Below, piece after piece: positions 34,886 to 43,180 of a DNA stretch of 64,000 nucleotides. Every line of letters begins with the position of its first letter. The stretch's first letter is position 1. Made by a program: the position numbers and the translations under genes. Source of the DNA: Methanomassiliicoccaceae archaeon UBA472 (GTDB taxonomy: Archaea; Thermoplasmatota; Thermoplasmata; Methanomassiliicoccales; UBA472); contig DAML01000005.1 of assembly GCA_002497075.1 (NCBI GenBank), positions 36,743 through 100,742 of the forward strand, given 5' to 3'. Under the pieces are notes generated by a model, which was not told the origin of the DNA, searched no databases, and saw nothing but the letters and a program-made list of their open reading frames with translations.

Positions 34886-35767
34886 ATTTCCAAGAGCGAT
34901 GTTCAGAACCGGTACCTGACCAACGGGTTCAAGCTGACCCGGGTAGGGGTTACCGGGGTCAAGAAGCCGGTCCGCGTGCACCGTGACGGCCGGGACACCT
35001 GCCTCACCTGCGAGATCGATGTTTTTGTGGACCTGCCATCCACTCAGAGAGGCTCGCACCTCTCACGAAATCTAGAGGTCATCGCGGAGATCGTGGAGCA
35101 AGGAGTGGCCGAACCGATAAAGGGATTGGAGACCCTGGCTTCCGACATTTGCCGGAGGCTGTTGGACCGGCATGAGTATGCCACCTACGCCGAGGTGCAT
35201 ATCAAAGGCGATTACTTTTTAGAGCGCTCGTTGCCGACCGGCCGCAAGAGCATCGAATCGTACAAGCTCATCGCTCGTGCGACGCACAAGCGCGGCGACG
35301 GGCTTTTGAAGATGATCGGGGCCAGCGTGATCGGAATGACCGCCTGCCCCTGTGCGATGGAGTCCGTGGACGAGATCCAGGGCAACCCCCTGAAGCAAGA
35401 TGGTTGCCTTCCGACCATTTCCCACAACCAGAGGAACGTGACCACCGCCATGCTGGAGGTACCGGAGCAATTCGATGTGGAGGTCGATGACCTAATAGAG
35501 ATCGTGGAAGCCTCATTCTCCAGCCCGACCTTCGAGATCCTGAAGCGGACGGAGGAGGCCAACGTGGTCATCAACGCCCACCGCAACCCCAAGTTCGTGG
35601 AGGACGTGGTACGCGACAATCTGGCCTTGATACTCAAGCGCTACCCCAAGCTGCCTGACGACACCGTGGTCACAGTGCGCAGTGAGAGCGAGGAGTCCAT
35701 CCACAAGCACAACGCCATGGCCGAGAGGGTGACCACCCTCGGCGAGCTGCGAACCGATCTGGTGTAG
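34886..35767 (+). CDS. mptA: GTP cyclohydrolase, MptA type (ATT start likely)
   Basis: MptA, a FolE2-like Fe(II) enzyme, opens GTP to 7,8-dihydroneopterin cyclic phosphate on the way to methanopterin. The family N-terminus SDVQNRYLTNG and KLTRVGVTGVKKPV is present but has no ATG, GTG or TTG before it: the frame opens with ATG TGA (34880-34885) and then ATT TCC AAG. Using ATT at 34886 gives 293 residues; using the first GTG (34976) would delete the conserved N-terminus. Cys-containing motif TACPCAMESV is the metal-site region. Genuine ATT start, frameshift or sequence error remain possible. Confidence 0.85.
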   Translation: MSKSDVQNRYLTNGFKLTRVGVTGVKKPVRVHRDGRDTCLTCEIDVFVDLPSTQRGSHLSRNLEVIAEIVEQGVAEPIKGLETLASDICRRLLDRHEYATYAEVHIKGDYFLERSLPTGRKSIESYKLIARATHKRGDGLLKMIGASVIGMTACPCAMESVDEIQGNPLKQDGCLPTISHNQRNVTTAMLEVPEQFDVEVDDLIEIVEASFSSPTFEILKRTEEANVVINAHRNPKFVEDVVRDNLALILKRYPKLPDDTVVTVRSESEESIHKHNAMAERVTTLGELRTDLV

Positions 35768-35769
35768 AC

Positions 35770-36444
35770 ATGGCATACAAGGCGGTGGTGTGCGATGTGG
35801 ACGGCACCATCACCAACTCCTCGAAGATAATCCAGACCCTGGGGATAGAGGTGCTGCGACAGGCCCAGGACAACGGACGCGTGGTGATGCTGGCCAGCGG
35901 GAACGTTCTGCCAGTGGTCTATGGGCTCGCCACCTTCATCGGGCTGCGCGGCCCGGTGGTGGCCGAGAACGGCGGCATCGTCTCGTACCGGGACGAGGTC
36001 CACACCCTATTCTCCAACGAGGTTCCAATGAAAGCGTACGAGCACCTGCGCAAGGTGATGCCTGGCGTTCGCCGTTTGTACACCGATCATTGGCGACATA
36101 CCGAGGTCGGGCTTAATCGCGAGACGGACCTGGCGAAGGTGCTGGAAGCTCTCGACGGATGGCCGCTGGAGGTGGAGGCCACCGGTTTCGCCATACACCT
36201 GATGGAGAAGGGGCACAACAAGATGTCCGGAGTTCGAAAAGCATGCGAGCTGATCGGCGTGGACCCGGCGGACGTGGTGGCCTTCGGGGACGCGGACAAC
36301 GACGCGCTCATGCTGAAGGAGTGCGGCTACGGGGTGGCGGTCGCCAACGCCTCCGAGAGGGCCAAGAGCGCGGCGGACCTGGTCACGCGGGGACGTCATG
36401 CCGAGGGCGTCCGCGAGGGATTGCTATCCCTGGGCCTCATCTGA
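35770..36444 (+). CDS. Phosphoglycolate phosphatase, archaeal HAD type
   Basis: A 224-residue HAD-superfamily phosphatase of the archaeal phosphoglycolate phosphatase group. HAD motif I is CDVDGTITNSS (residues 8-18), motif II is MLASGN (about 40-45), Lys in the KMSGVRK segment, and motif IV is VAFGDADNDALML. It follows mptA after two bases and is probably co-transcribed. Substrate specificity is inferred from the family only. Confidence 0.88.
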   Translation: MAYKAVVCDVDGTITNSSKIIQTLGIEVLRQAQDNGRVVMLASGNVLPVVYGLATFIGLRGPVVAENGGIVSYRDEVHTLFSNEVPMKAYEHLRKVMPGVRRLYTDHWRHTEVGLNRETDLAKVLEALDGWPLEVEATGFAIHLMEKGHNKMSGVRKACELIGVDPADVVAFGDADNDALMLKECGYGVAVANASERAKSAADLVTRGRHAEGVREGLLSLGLI

Positions 36445-36481
36445 GAGAACTTATTTTTACTAGCGCCGACAATCGAAAAGC

Positions 36482-36664
36482 ATGGAGGTCCTGGGTCTAT
36501 GCTCGATCTGCTCCAGGCCAGCAAGGTACAGCTGCACCATGTGTGGCCGCCTGTTCTGTCCGTCGCATTACGATAAGCACGGACGCCTTTGCGACCAATG
36601 TTCGCCGGAGCGCAGGGATGACCATTTGCGCCGGGACGGACCGGATAGGCGCCTTCTGCACTGA
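36482..36664 (+). CDS. Small zinc-finger protein
   Basis: A 60-residue protein with four metal-binding pairs: CSIC, CTMC, CPSHYDKH and CDQC, in a HIT/B-box-like cross-brace order. The C-terminal tail is basic and charged. A TATA-like AACTTATTTTTACT precedes the ATG by about 25 bases. I recognise the fold type but not the function. It converges with the TPR gene, the stops being adjacent. Confidence 0.65.
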   Translation: MEVLGLCSICSRPARYSCTMCGRLFCPSHYDKHGRLCDQCSPERRDDHLRRDGPDRRLLH

Positions 36665-37159
36665 TCAGAGCAGCTTCTTGGCCGAGGCCTCGTCCAGATC
36701 GATGGACTTCAGCAGGTACTTCAGGGCCTTCTTGGATATGATGGCCCGGGTCTGCTCGTCCAGGCGGGACTCGTAAACGACGAGGGCCTTCTTGTAATAC
36801 TCGACGCCGAACTCCGAGTAGTAGTAAGTGGCGTTCTCCGGGTCGATCTGGGCCGCCTTGTTATAGCACGTCTCCGCGTCATTGAAGAGGCCGATGTCCA
36901 TGCAGAAGGCTCCCCAGCTCTGCAGAATGAAGGGGTTCTCCGGATCGAGCTCGGACGCCTTCTTGTAGAGGGCGATGATCTCTTCCTGAGAGACCTTGGG
37001 CACCAGCACGCCAGCGTCCGCCTTCGCCAAATACGCGGAGGGGTTGGTCGGATCGGCCTTCACGGCCTTGTCGAACTTGGATAGGGCCTGAGAGTATTCC
37101 CCTTCATCCATAAGCCGATAGCCGTCCTTCATCAACTTGTCGAACTCGCCGGTTGCCAT
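36665..37159 (-). CDS. Tetratricopeptide repeat protein
   Basis: A 164-residue soluble protein with at least three TPR units: YSQALSKFDKAVKADPTNPSAYLAKA (about residues 22-47), EEIIALYKKASELDPENPFI, and AETCYNKAAQIDPENATYYY. TPR domains bind protein partners; no enzymatic domain is present. The partner is unknown. Confidence 0.8.
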   Translation of the reverse strand: MATGEFDKLMKDGYRLMDEGEYSQALSKFDKAVKADPTNPSAYLAKADAGVLVPKVSQEEIIALYKKASELDPENPFILQSWGAFCMDIGLFNDAETCYNKAAQIDPENATYYYSEFGVEYYKKALVVYESRLDEQTRAIISKKALKYLLKSIDLDEASAKKLL

Positions 37160-37223
37160 TGGTTTTCCCTATCCCAAGTATTAAGTGGTTGGAGATAAAG
37201 TTTTCTTAGTCCGGGGCCAGGCC

Positions 37224-37565
37224 TCAGAGGTTGCATATAAAACGGTTGTTCTGGTCCACCAGCACCACCTTGGACGGGATGGGCTGGTCGGTAAGCTCGA
37301 AGGCCATTATTATGACCTTGTCGCCGACGTTCACCAGGTGGGCGGCGGCGCCGTTGACGCTTATCACTCCAGAGCCCCTCTTGCCAACGACGGCGTAGGT
37401 CTCGAAGCGGGCGGCGTTGTCCACGTCCGATACCAGAACCTTCTCCCCAGGCCATATGTCAGCCCTTTCCAGGAGGTCCTGGTCGATGACGATGCTCCCC
37501 ACGTACTCCGGCTCGGCGGCGGTGACCGTGGCCCGGTGTATCTTTCCCCTCAGGAGCTGTCGCAT
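37224..37565 (-). CDS. panD: Aspartate 1-decarboxylase, pyruvoyl PanD type
   Basis: A 113-residue PanD, which makes beta-alanine from aspartate for coenzyme A synthesis. The self-cleavage site is intact: EYVGSIVID with Gly23-Ser24, and KIHRATVT carries the conserved Lys8-Arg11 region; GSGVISVNGAAAHLV is the family block. ATG at 37565 used; a TTG 12 bases upstream is possible. Archaea usually make beta-alanine differently (MfnA-type glutamate/aspartate decarboxylase), so this bacterial-type gene was probably acquired. Confidence 0.92.
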   Translation of the reverse strand: MRQLLRGKIHRATVTAAEPEYVGSIVIDQDLLERADIWPGEKVLVSDVDNAARFETYAVVGKRGSGVISVNGAAAHLVNVGDKVIIMAFELTDQPIPSKVVLVDQNNRFICNL

Positions 37566-37641
37566 GCATCTACGCAAGAAAAGCCCCCTCTTGAAACTTT
37601 CCCCGATAAGCGCGTACTCTAATGCACATCGCCGATGGAGG

Positions 37642-38427
37642 TCAACGGCGGTTGCAGGAGCCGATTATCTTAACCGCCGGGGCGTTCAGCACCTCGTCAT
37701 GCTCCAGAATGGCGTCGATGTTGAAGACGACCCGCATGTTCTCCGGCGTTAGGACCTCCTCGGGAGTGCCAAGCGCGTGCACCTTGTGGTCGTGGACGAG
37801 GACCATGCGGTCGCAGTACTTCACCACCATAGGAAGGTCGTGGGAGACGATGACCACGGTCAGCCCCTCCTCCCTCGATAAGCGTTTGACCAGGTCCAGC
37901 ACCTCGAACTGATGATTGATGTCCAGGTGCAGGGTCGGCTCGTCCAGAAGGATTATCTCCGGCCTCTGGGCCAGGGCGCGGGCGATGATCACCCGCTGAC
38001 GTTCGCCACCGCTCATATGGCTTATCAGCCGGTCGGCGAACTCCTTGATGCTGGTCTTCTCCATCGCCTCCTCGACGATGCGCATGTCATCACCGGACTC
38101 GCCCTGGAAACGGTCGAGGAACGGCATCCGGCCCATGCTGACTATGTCCCGGACGGTGAAGGCGAAGCGTATCTCGTTGCTCTGCGGCACGACCGCTATC
38201 TGCCTGGCGATCTTCCTCTTGGACATCTCTTCCAGGTCCACGCCCTCCATGAGAACCCGGCCCTTCTGCGGTTTGAGGTTGCGGTTCAGTATCTTGAGCA
38301 AGGTGGTCTTCCCGCAGCCATTGGGACCGAGGATGCCGATTATCTCGCCCTTCCTCACCTCGAGGTCCACGTCCTGCAGTACCGGCTTTTCCCGGTAGGA
38401 GAAGCTTATCCCCTCCGCGGTCAGCAT
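37642..38427 (-). CDS. ABC importer ATP-binding protein (FepC/BtuD family)
   Basis: A 261-residue ATPase of a metal-chelate/cobalamin-type importer. Walker A GPNGCGKTTLL (about residues 34-44), signature MSGGERQRV, Walker B EIILLDEPTLHLD and the switch His in VIVSHDL are intact. ATGA overlap with the permease stop. A longer in-frame GTG start nine bases upstream is possible. Neighbours are the FecCD permease and a binding protein. Confidence 0.9.
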   Translation of the reverse strand: MLTAEGISFSYREKPVLQDVDLEVRKGEIIGILGPNGCGKTTLLKILNRNLKPQKGRVLMEGVDLEEMSKRKIARQIAVVPQSNEIRFAFTVRDIVSMGRMPFLDRFQGESGDDMRIVEEAMEKTSIKEFADRLISHMSGGERQRVIIARALAQRPEIILLDEPTLHLDINHQFEVLDLVKRLSREEGLTVVIVSHDLPMVVKYCDRMVLVHDHKVHALGTPEEVLTPENMRVVFNIDAILEHDEVLNAPAVKIIGSCNRR

Positions 38428-39452
38428 CAGTCCCACCCCACTTCGCTGCGCCTTCTCCGCAGCAGGTAGATGAAGTACGGGGCGCCGATGAGAGCAGTTA
38501 TTATTCCAATTGGAAGGATTCCGATGCTAGGGGCGATGACCCTGGAGATAAAGTCGCACATCAACAGGAAGGCCGCGCCTCCCACTATCGAGGCGGGCAG
38601 CAGCGCCCGGTTGTCCGGCCCCATCAGTATCCGGAGTATATGCGGAACGACCAGGCCGACGAAGCCTATCACGCCGACGAAGGAGACCGCAGCGGCGGTG
38701 ACCAAGGCGGAGGCGATGAGCAGCTGCAGGCGGACCTTCTTGACCTCTACTCCGAGATCAAGAGCGTGAGCGTCGCCCAGCATCATGGCGTTGAGGTCCC
38801 TGGAAGATGCTACCATGATCAGGCTGCCGGCGAAGATCAGCGGGGCCACGATCATTATGTTCTCCCAGTTGGCGTTGGTCAGGTTCCCCATGGTCCAGTA
38901 CACGATGCCCTGCATCTGCTCCCCCGCCATGTAGGTGAGAAGCGACACCAGTGCCGAGAGCAGCGAACCCACCGCGATACCGGCCAGGAGCAGCGTTTCC
39001 GTAGGAATCCTGCCGCCCACGTTGGATATGTAGTACACCAGGAACAGGGTGGCCATGCAGAAGGCGAACGCCAACAAGGGCACCAGCAGCATCTGGGGCA
39101 TCCAGGCCACGGCGAAGGTCAGACCGATCGCCGCACCGAGCGAGGCACCGGACGAAAGACCCAGAATGTAAGGGGATGCCATGGGATTGCGGAACACCGC
39201 CTGCATGACGGCACCTGCTATCCCAAGACCCGCGCCCACCAGGATGGCCATGACCACCCGGGGCAGGTTCATCCTCCAGATGATTATCTGATGCGTCTCC
39301 GTTCCCCGGCCTAACAGGGCCCAGAAGGCCTCCTGGAACGTCAGCGGGATGAAGGCCTGGGCCAGGTCCAGGACCATGAAGATGAATAGAATTGCGAACA
39401 GTGCCGCGAAGACCGCCGTGGCCCTTCTCTTACGCTTTGCGACGCTGTCCAT
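38427..39452 (-). CDS. FecCD-family ABC importer permease
   Basis: A 341-residue polytopic permease with about ten helices. WRMNLPRVVMAILVGAGLGIAGAVMQAVFRNPMASPYILG is the well-known FecCD/BtuC helix region (quoted in part: RNPMASPYILGLSSGAS). GLVVPHILR near the C-terminus is the coupling segment contacting the ATPase. It imports iron-siderophore, heme or cobalamin; which one cannot be decided. Confidence 0.92.
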   Translation of the reverse strand: MDSVAKRKRRATAVFAALFAILFIFMVLDLAQAFIPLTFQEAFWALLGRGTETHQIIIWRMNLPRVVMAILVGAGLGIAGAVMQAVFRNPMASPYILGLSSGASLGAAIGLTFAVAWMPQMLLVPLLAFAFCMATLFLVYYISNVGGRIPTETLLLAGIAVGSLLSALVSLLTYMAGEQMQGIVYWTMGNLTNANWENIMIVAPLIFAGSLIMVASSRDLNAMMLGDAHALDLGVEVKKVRLQLLIASALVTAAAVSFVGVIGFVGLVVPHILRILMGPDNRALLPASIVGGAAFLLMCDFISRVIAPSIGILPIGIITALIGAPYFIYLLRRRRSEVGWD

Positions 39453-39509
39453 GTAACCTCACCTCAAAGAAAGGGACGATAAAATGGTTTGTAGAGAAGC
39501 ATAGGGACC

Positions 39510-41504
39510 CTAATCCTTCCTTCTCATCAGGAATACCGCGGCGATCGCCACCACGATGACCACTATGCCGACCACGGCGTAGATCATGGTGTTATCCACC
39601 TCGCCATCTCCATCATCGTTGCCCCAGTCCGCCGGCAGCTCCCCTTCGAAGTAGTCGGGGTAGAACAGGCAGGCCACCGCCCACAGCCCTTCCGTGGCGT
39701 CCGGACAGTAGGAGTTCCAGGACTTGTTCAGCTTATAGACGGTGATGTCGTCGTTGCCGATCATGGCCTTGAACTCCTCGGCGGAACCGGCGTAGTAGCC
39801 GTCCAGTAGTACGAACTCCGGGTCCAGCTGCAAAATGGCCGAGAAGTCGGCAGTATAGGTCGGTACGGTCTTTTCCGGGTCCTCACCCAAGTTCAGGCCG
39901 CCGGCGTAGTTGATGAAGTCCACGGTGACCGACCCGTTGTTGCCGATCTTCAGCGTCTCGCTGCTGTAACTGGCATAGATGGCGGTCACGCGTTCCGTAT
40001 CGTTGTCTATACCGTTGTCCTCCAGGGTCTGCGCGATGTATTCCTTAACGAACGTCATATGCGCGGACACACTGTGGTTGGCTCCGGTCAAGGTCTCGAT
40101 GTCTTCCACCACCTGGACGATTCCGTCGTAGGAGTTCGGGTAGAACGTGACCACGTTGAAGCCGTAATCCTCTAGGTCGGTCCAGACAGTGGAAAGGTAT
40201 GAATATCCATAGCCCAGCACAACATCGCTGCTCTTGTTCCACTTCCCGTCGTCAACCAGGTCGAGCATGGTCTGTACCACCATGTCCTTGTTGGAGCTGC
40301 TGACGGTTACGAAACTGTCGGCAGGCATTCCCTGCATCTCCGGTATGGCGCTCTTGTTGAACTCGGAAGAGGCGTCGAAGATCGCCGCCTTGTCCAGCAT
40401 CCCTATGTCCACCAGGGTGTTGGTGGCGAAGGCTCCGAAGGCTGCGACATGCGTCGCCGGTCCGGTGAGATTGGTAGTTACGCCACGGGAATCGGTAATG
40501 GATATCGGACCGATCACCGGTTGTCCTTCCACCGGCACCTCGCCCTCGAAGTGCTCGGGATAGAACAGGCAGGCTATGGTCCAGAGACCTTCCGTCGCAT
40601 CGGGACAGTAAGAGTTCCAGGACTTGTTCAGCTTGTACACGGTGATGCTATCGTCCATGATCATGTCCGAGAAGTCATCGGCCGTACCGCTGTAGTAACC
40701 GTCCAGCAGCACGTACTCCGGGCTGAGCTGGAGGATGGCGGTGAAGTCGGCGGTGTAGGTCGGCACGGTCTTGTTGACGTCCTGGGCCACGTTCAGGCCG
40801 CCGGCGTAGTTGATGAAGTCCACGGTCACTGAGCCGTTGTTACCTAGCTTCAGGATGTCGCTGCTGTAGCTAGCGTACAGAGCGGTGACGAACTCGGATT
40901 CCTCATCTATACCGTTCAGGCTCAGAGTGTCGGCGATGTAATCCTTCACGAAGCCCATCCAGTCCGATAGCTCGTGATCGGCGCCCATGACCGTCTCGAT
41001 GTCCTTCACGACCTGGACGATGCCGTCGTAGGAGTTCGGGTAGAAAGTAATGACCTTGAACCCCAGTCCCTCCAGCTCGATCCAGGTGGGGGACAGATAT
41101 GAGTAGCCGTATCCGAAGATGACATCGGTGGTCTTGTTCCAGGCGCCGTCGTCCACCAGGTCCAGCATCTTCTGGACCACGGCATCCTTGTTGGCGCTGC
41201 TGACGGTTATGAACATGTCTGCCGGCAAGCCCTGCATCTCCGGTATGGCGCTCTTGTTGAACTCGGAAGTGGCGTCGAATATCACAGCGGATCCGAGCAT
41301 GTCAATGTCCACCAGGGTGTTGGTGGCGAAGGCTCCGAACGAAGCGACGTGCGCTGCCGGCCCGGTGAGGTTGGTGGTGACACCCCGTGAATCGGTTATG
41401 CTTATGGCGGAGTCGTTCGCAGAATCCGCTTGGGTGACTACAGGTATGGCAATGGTCAGCAAGGCCAGGACCATCAACGTGGCGAGAGCTCTCTGAAATC
41501 TCAT
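39510..41504 (-). CDS. Cell-anchored metal-chelate binding protein with two tandem BtuF/FepB domains
   Basis: A 664-residue lipid-free, membrane-anchored binding protein. Signal peptide (residues 1-26), then two near-identical periplasmic-binding-like units each of about 303 residues beginning ISITDSRGVTTNLTGPA (about 34 and 337), and a C-terminal helix with RRKD end (about 642-660). Each unit carries SEFNKSAIPEMQG and the NYAGGLN motif. ATG at 41504 follows a Shine-Dalgarno AAGGTG. It feeds the FecCD/BtuD transporter downstream, probably lifted as one transcript from an operator-flanked promoter. Confidence 0.82.
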   Translation of the reverse strand: MRFQRALATLMVLALLTIAIPVVTQADSANDSAISITDSRGVTTNLTGPAAHVASFGAFATNTLVDIDMLGSAVIFDATSEFNKSAIPEMQGLPADMFITVSSANKDAVVQKMLDLVDDGAWNKTTDVIFGYGYSYLSPTWIELEGLGFKVITFYPNSYDGIVQVVKDIETVMGADHELSDWMGFVKDYIADTLSLNGIDEESEFVTALYASYSSDILKLGNNGSVTVDFINYAGGLNVAQDVNKTVPTYTADFTAILQLSPEYVLLDGYYSGTADDFSDMIMDDSITVYKLNKSWNSYCPDATEGLWTIACLFYPEHFEGEVPVEGQPVIGPISITDSRGVTTNLTGPATHVAAFGAFATNTLVDIGMLDKAAIFDASSEFNKSAIPEMQGMPADSFVTVSSSNKDMVVQTMLDLVDDGKWNKSSDVVLGYGYSYLSTVWTDLEDYGFNVVTFYPNSYDGIVQVVEDIETLTGANHSVSAHMTFVKEYIAQTLEDNGIDNDTERVTAIYASYSSETLKIGNNGSVTVDFINYAGGLNLGEDPEKTVPTYTADFSAILQLDPEFVLLDGYYAGSAEEFKAMIGNDDITVYKLNKSWNSYCPDATEGLWAVACLFYPDYFEGELPADWGNDDGDGEVDNTMIYAVVGIVVIVVAIAAVFLMRRKD
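39590..41403 (-). repeat. Two direct copies of about 905 bp encoding the tandem binding domains
   Basis: The two domain-coding units run from about 41403 down to 40496 and from about 40495 down to 39590. Protein identity by eye is high over the whole length and DNA similarity is visible in blocks, suggesting a fairly recent internal duplication. Confidence 0.7.
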
Positions 41505-41529
41505 GATAGCACCTTTTAAATTGGGTGCT

Positions 41530-41579
41530 CTCAGTAATACTATGTGAGTATAAATTATTATCAGCTTCGTATTACTGAG
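41530..41579. promoter_or_regulatory. Perfect 11-bp inverted repeat flanking the importer promoter
   Basis: CTCAGTAATAC at 41530-41540 and GTATTACTGAG at 41569-41579 are exact reverse complements separated by 28 bp. The spacer contains the minus-strand TATA TAATAATTTA (41551-41560), so a bound dimer pair would block both TFB/TBP access and the start site. It is the expected design for a metal-dependent repressor (DtxR/MntR type), which is inference. Confidence 0.55.
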
Positions 41580-41590
41580 GCGAACATGAC

Positions 41591-41610
41591 ATGCTATCAG
41601 ATGATAGCAT
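41591..41610. promoter_or_regulatory. 8-bp inverted repeat between divergent genes
   Basis: ATGCTATC (41591-41598) and GATAGCAT (41603-41610) are perfect reverse complements around AGAT. The same GATAGCA core recurs at the importer start codon (41502-41512). It could be a second operator in this divergent region. Confidence 0.35.
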
Positions 41611-41673
41611 TGGTTGGGCACGAACATTACGGCACCGTCGCGGACGTTGTGCTCAAAGAAGATCCGTGAAAGA

Positions 41674-41682
41674 AAATTATAC
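41674..41682 (+). promoter_or_regulatory. TATA box for the gene at 41706
   Basis: AAATTATAC ends 23 bases upstream of the ATG at 41706, implying a leaderless or nearly leaderless transcript. Confidence 0.45.
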
Positions 41683-41705
41683 CAAATCACCCATTCGCTA
41701 TCATC

Positions 41706-42035
41706 ATGGTTTCCAGGGTCAAAGTGGTCACCCCCATATGCTCGCACGAGACCTGGGTCACCGCCGAGATGGACGGAGAGGACCGTCTCAAGGTCCGCAT
41801 CGAATCGGACTGCTCCAACGTGATGAACTACGCGGAACGATTGGGCAGCGTCACTATGGATGACATCAACGAGCAACGCGGCTCGCGTATCCTGACGGCA
41901 GCGGAGGACGGCATCCTGACACCTACCTGCCTGGTCCCGATCGGCGTGATGAACGCCTGCTGGGTGGAAGCGGGAATGATATCCAAGCGCCTGGCGGTCA
42001 AGGAAGGTTCCATTTCCATTGACTTTATCGATTGA
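41706..42035 (+). CDS. Small conserved Cys-rich protein, DUF6951-like
   Basis: A 109-residue protein with conserved cysteines: Cys12 in PICSHE, Cys in ESDCSN and in LTPTCLVP, and NACWVEAGM near the C-terminus. The pattern resembles a family (DUF6951-like) found in methanogens and related archaea, function unknown; the cysteine set suggests metal or cluster binding. It is divergent from the importer and shares the regulatory region with it, so metal handling is a possible role. Family naming is from memory and uncertain. Confidence 0.6.
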   Translation: MVSRVKVVTPICSHETWVTAEMDGEDRLKVRIESDCSNVMNYAERLGSVTMDDINEQRGSRILTAAEDGILTPTCLVPIGVMNACWVEAGMISKRLAVKEGSISIDFID

Positions 42036-42100
42036 GACGGGAAAAGTTATTTGGTCTCCATAGCACCTAAAGATGGAAGGCCGATGGACAAGGATCCCTG

Positions 42101-43180
42101 ATGTGCGGTACCACTGCCTTCTTCTATAACGATGATCTGCTCAGGTATCAGTTCGGGCCAGATCATCCCTATCAGCCCATCAGGTTCCAGATGATCAGGG
42201 ACACCCTGAGGGAGCTGGACGTCTTCGACGGCCGTCTGGAGTACGTGGAATCCCCTTCGGCCACGGAAGAGGACCTGAGAGAGGTGCACGATCTCTCGCT
42301 GATCGAGTACGTCAAGGAGATGAGCGCCACCGGGACCGGGTACCTGGACATGGGCGACACCCCGGTATGCCATGGTCTTTTCGAAGGTGCGCTGGCCGCC
42401 GTGGGCGCCACCATGCACGGGGCGGAGAGCATCGCCAGGGGAGAATTCGACCACGTCATGACCCCGGGAGGCGGATTGCACCACGCCCGGCGGGACCATG
42501 CGGCGGGGTTCAGCGTGTTCAATGACCTGGCGATAGCTGCCAGACGATTGCAGCGCAGGTACGGCTACGAGCGCATAGCGATCGTGGATATTGACGGACA
42601 TCACGGTGACGGCACCCAGTCCATATTCAACGGGGAGAAGATACTGACCGTCTCCTTCCACCGCTACGGGCCTGGATTCTACCCGGGCACCGGGGCGGTC
42701 ACCGATTTCGGCGAGGGGGAGGGGGAGGGTTATGCCATTAACGTCCCGCTGCCTCGCTGCACTCCTGATGAGGTCTACGCCCCCACCTATGACAAGGTGC
42801 TCTCCGCGGCCCTGGAGGCGTACCGTCCGGAGATCATCATCCATCAGTTCGGAACGGACGCTCACTACAGCGACCAGATGGTCGGGATGGGGCTGACCAC
42901 CCGGACCTATGAGAAGGTGGCGGAGATAACCCACCGGCTGGCGCATGAGCATTGCGACGGGCGCTATCTGGTCACCGGCGGAGGCGGCTATTCGATCGAC
43001 GCCGCCCGCCGGATCTGGAGCATTGTTGTTTGCACCGTCTCCGGGTCCTTTCCGCTCAACCCGGAGGGGATGCATCTAATGCAGGACTCCGGCCTCAATC
43101 GAAAATGGAAGGTCCAGCAGGAGGAGTTCCACAAACGGTTGGATTATCTGTTCGACGAGGTCATTCCGAAGATCCGCTGA
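42101..43180 (+). CDS. Histone deacetylase-family protein (AcuC-like)
   Basis: A 359-residue zinc deacetylase of the AcuC/HDAC superfamily. FGPDHPYQPIRF (residues 18-29), the catalytic GGGLHHARRDHAAGF (two His), the metal motif DIDGHHGDGTQ, the second Asp in QFGTDAHYSD and the Tyr in TGGGGYSID are all intact. It may remove acetyl groups from lysine (for example on acetyl-CoA synthetase or chromatin protein Alba) or small amines. Start ATG is MCGTTAFFYN, with no other in-frame ATG nearby. Confidence 0.88.
   Translation: MCGTTAFFYNDDLLRYQFGPDHPYQPIRFQMIRDTLRELDVFDGRLEYVESPSATEEDLREVHDLSLIEYVKEMSATGTGYLDMGDTPVCHGLFEGALAAVGATMHGAESIARGEFDHVMTPGGGLHHARRDHAAGFSVFNDLAIAARRLQRRYGYERIAIVDIDGHHGDGTQSIFNGEKILTVSFHRYGPGFYPGTGAVTDFGEGEGEGYAINVPLPRCTPDEVYAPTYDKVLSAALEAYRPEIIIHQFGTDAHYSDQMVGMGLTTRTYEKVAEITHRLAHEHCDGRYLVTGGGGYSIDAARRIWSIVVCTVSGSFPLNPEGMHLMQDSGLNRKWKVQQEEFHKRLDYLFDEVIPKIR

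Noticed and set aside
41614..41863. Two short plus-strand frames upstream and inside the Cys-rich gene
   Set aside because: They overlap the real gene out of frame and show no family pattern.
39510..41876. Binding-protein frame extended to 41876
   Set aside because: Residues before the ATG at 41504 are unlike a signal peptide, and they cross the divergent promoter region and the 41706 gene.
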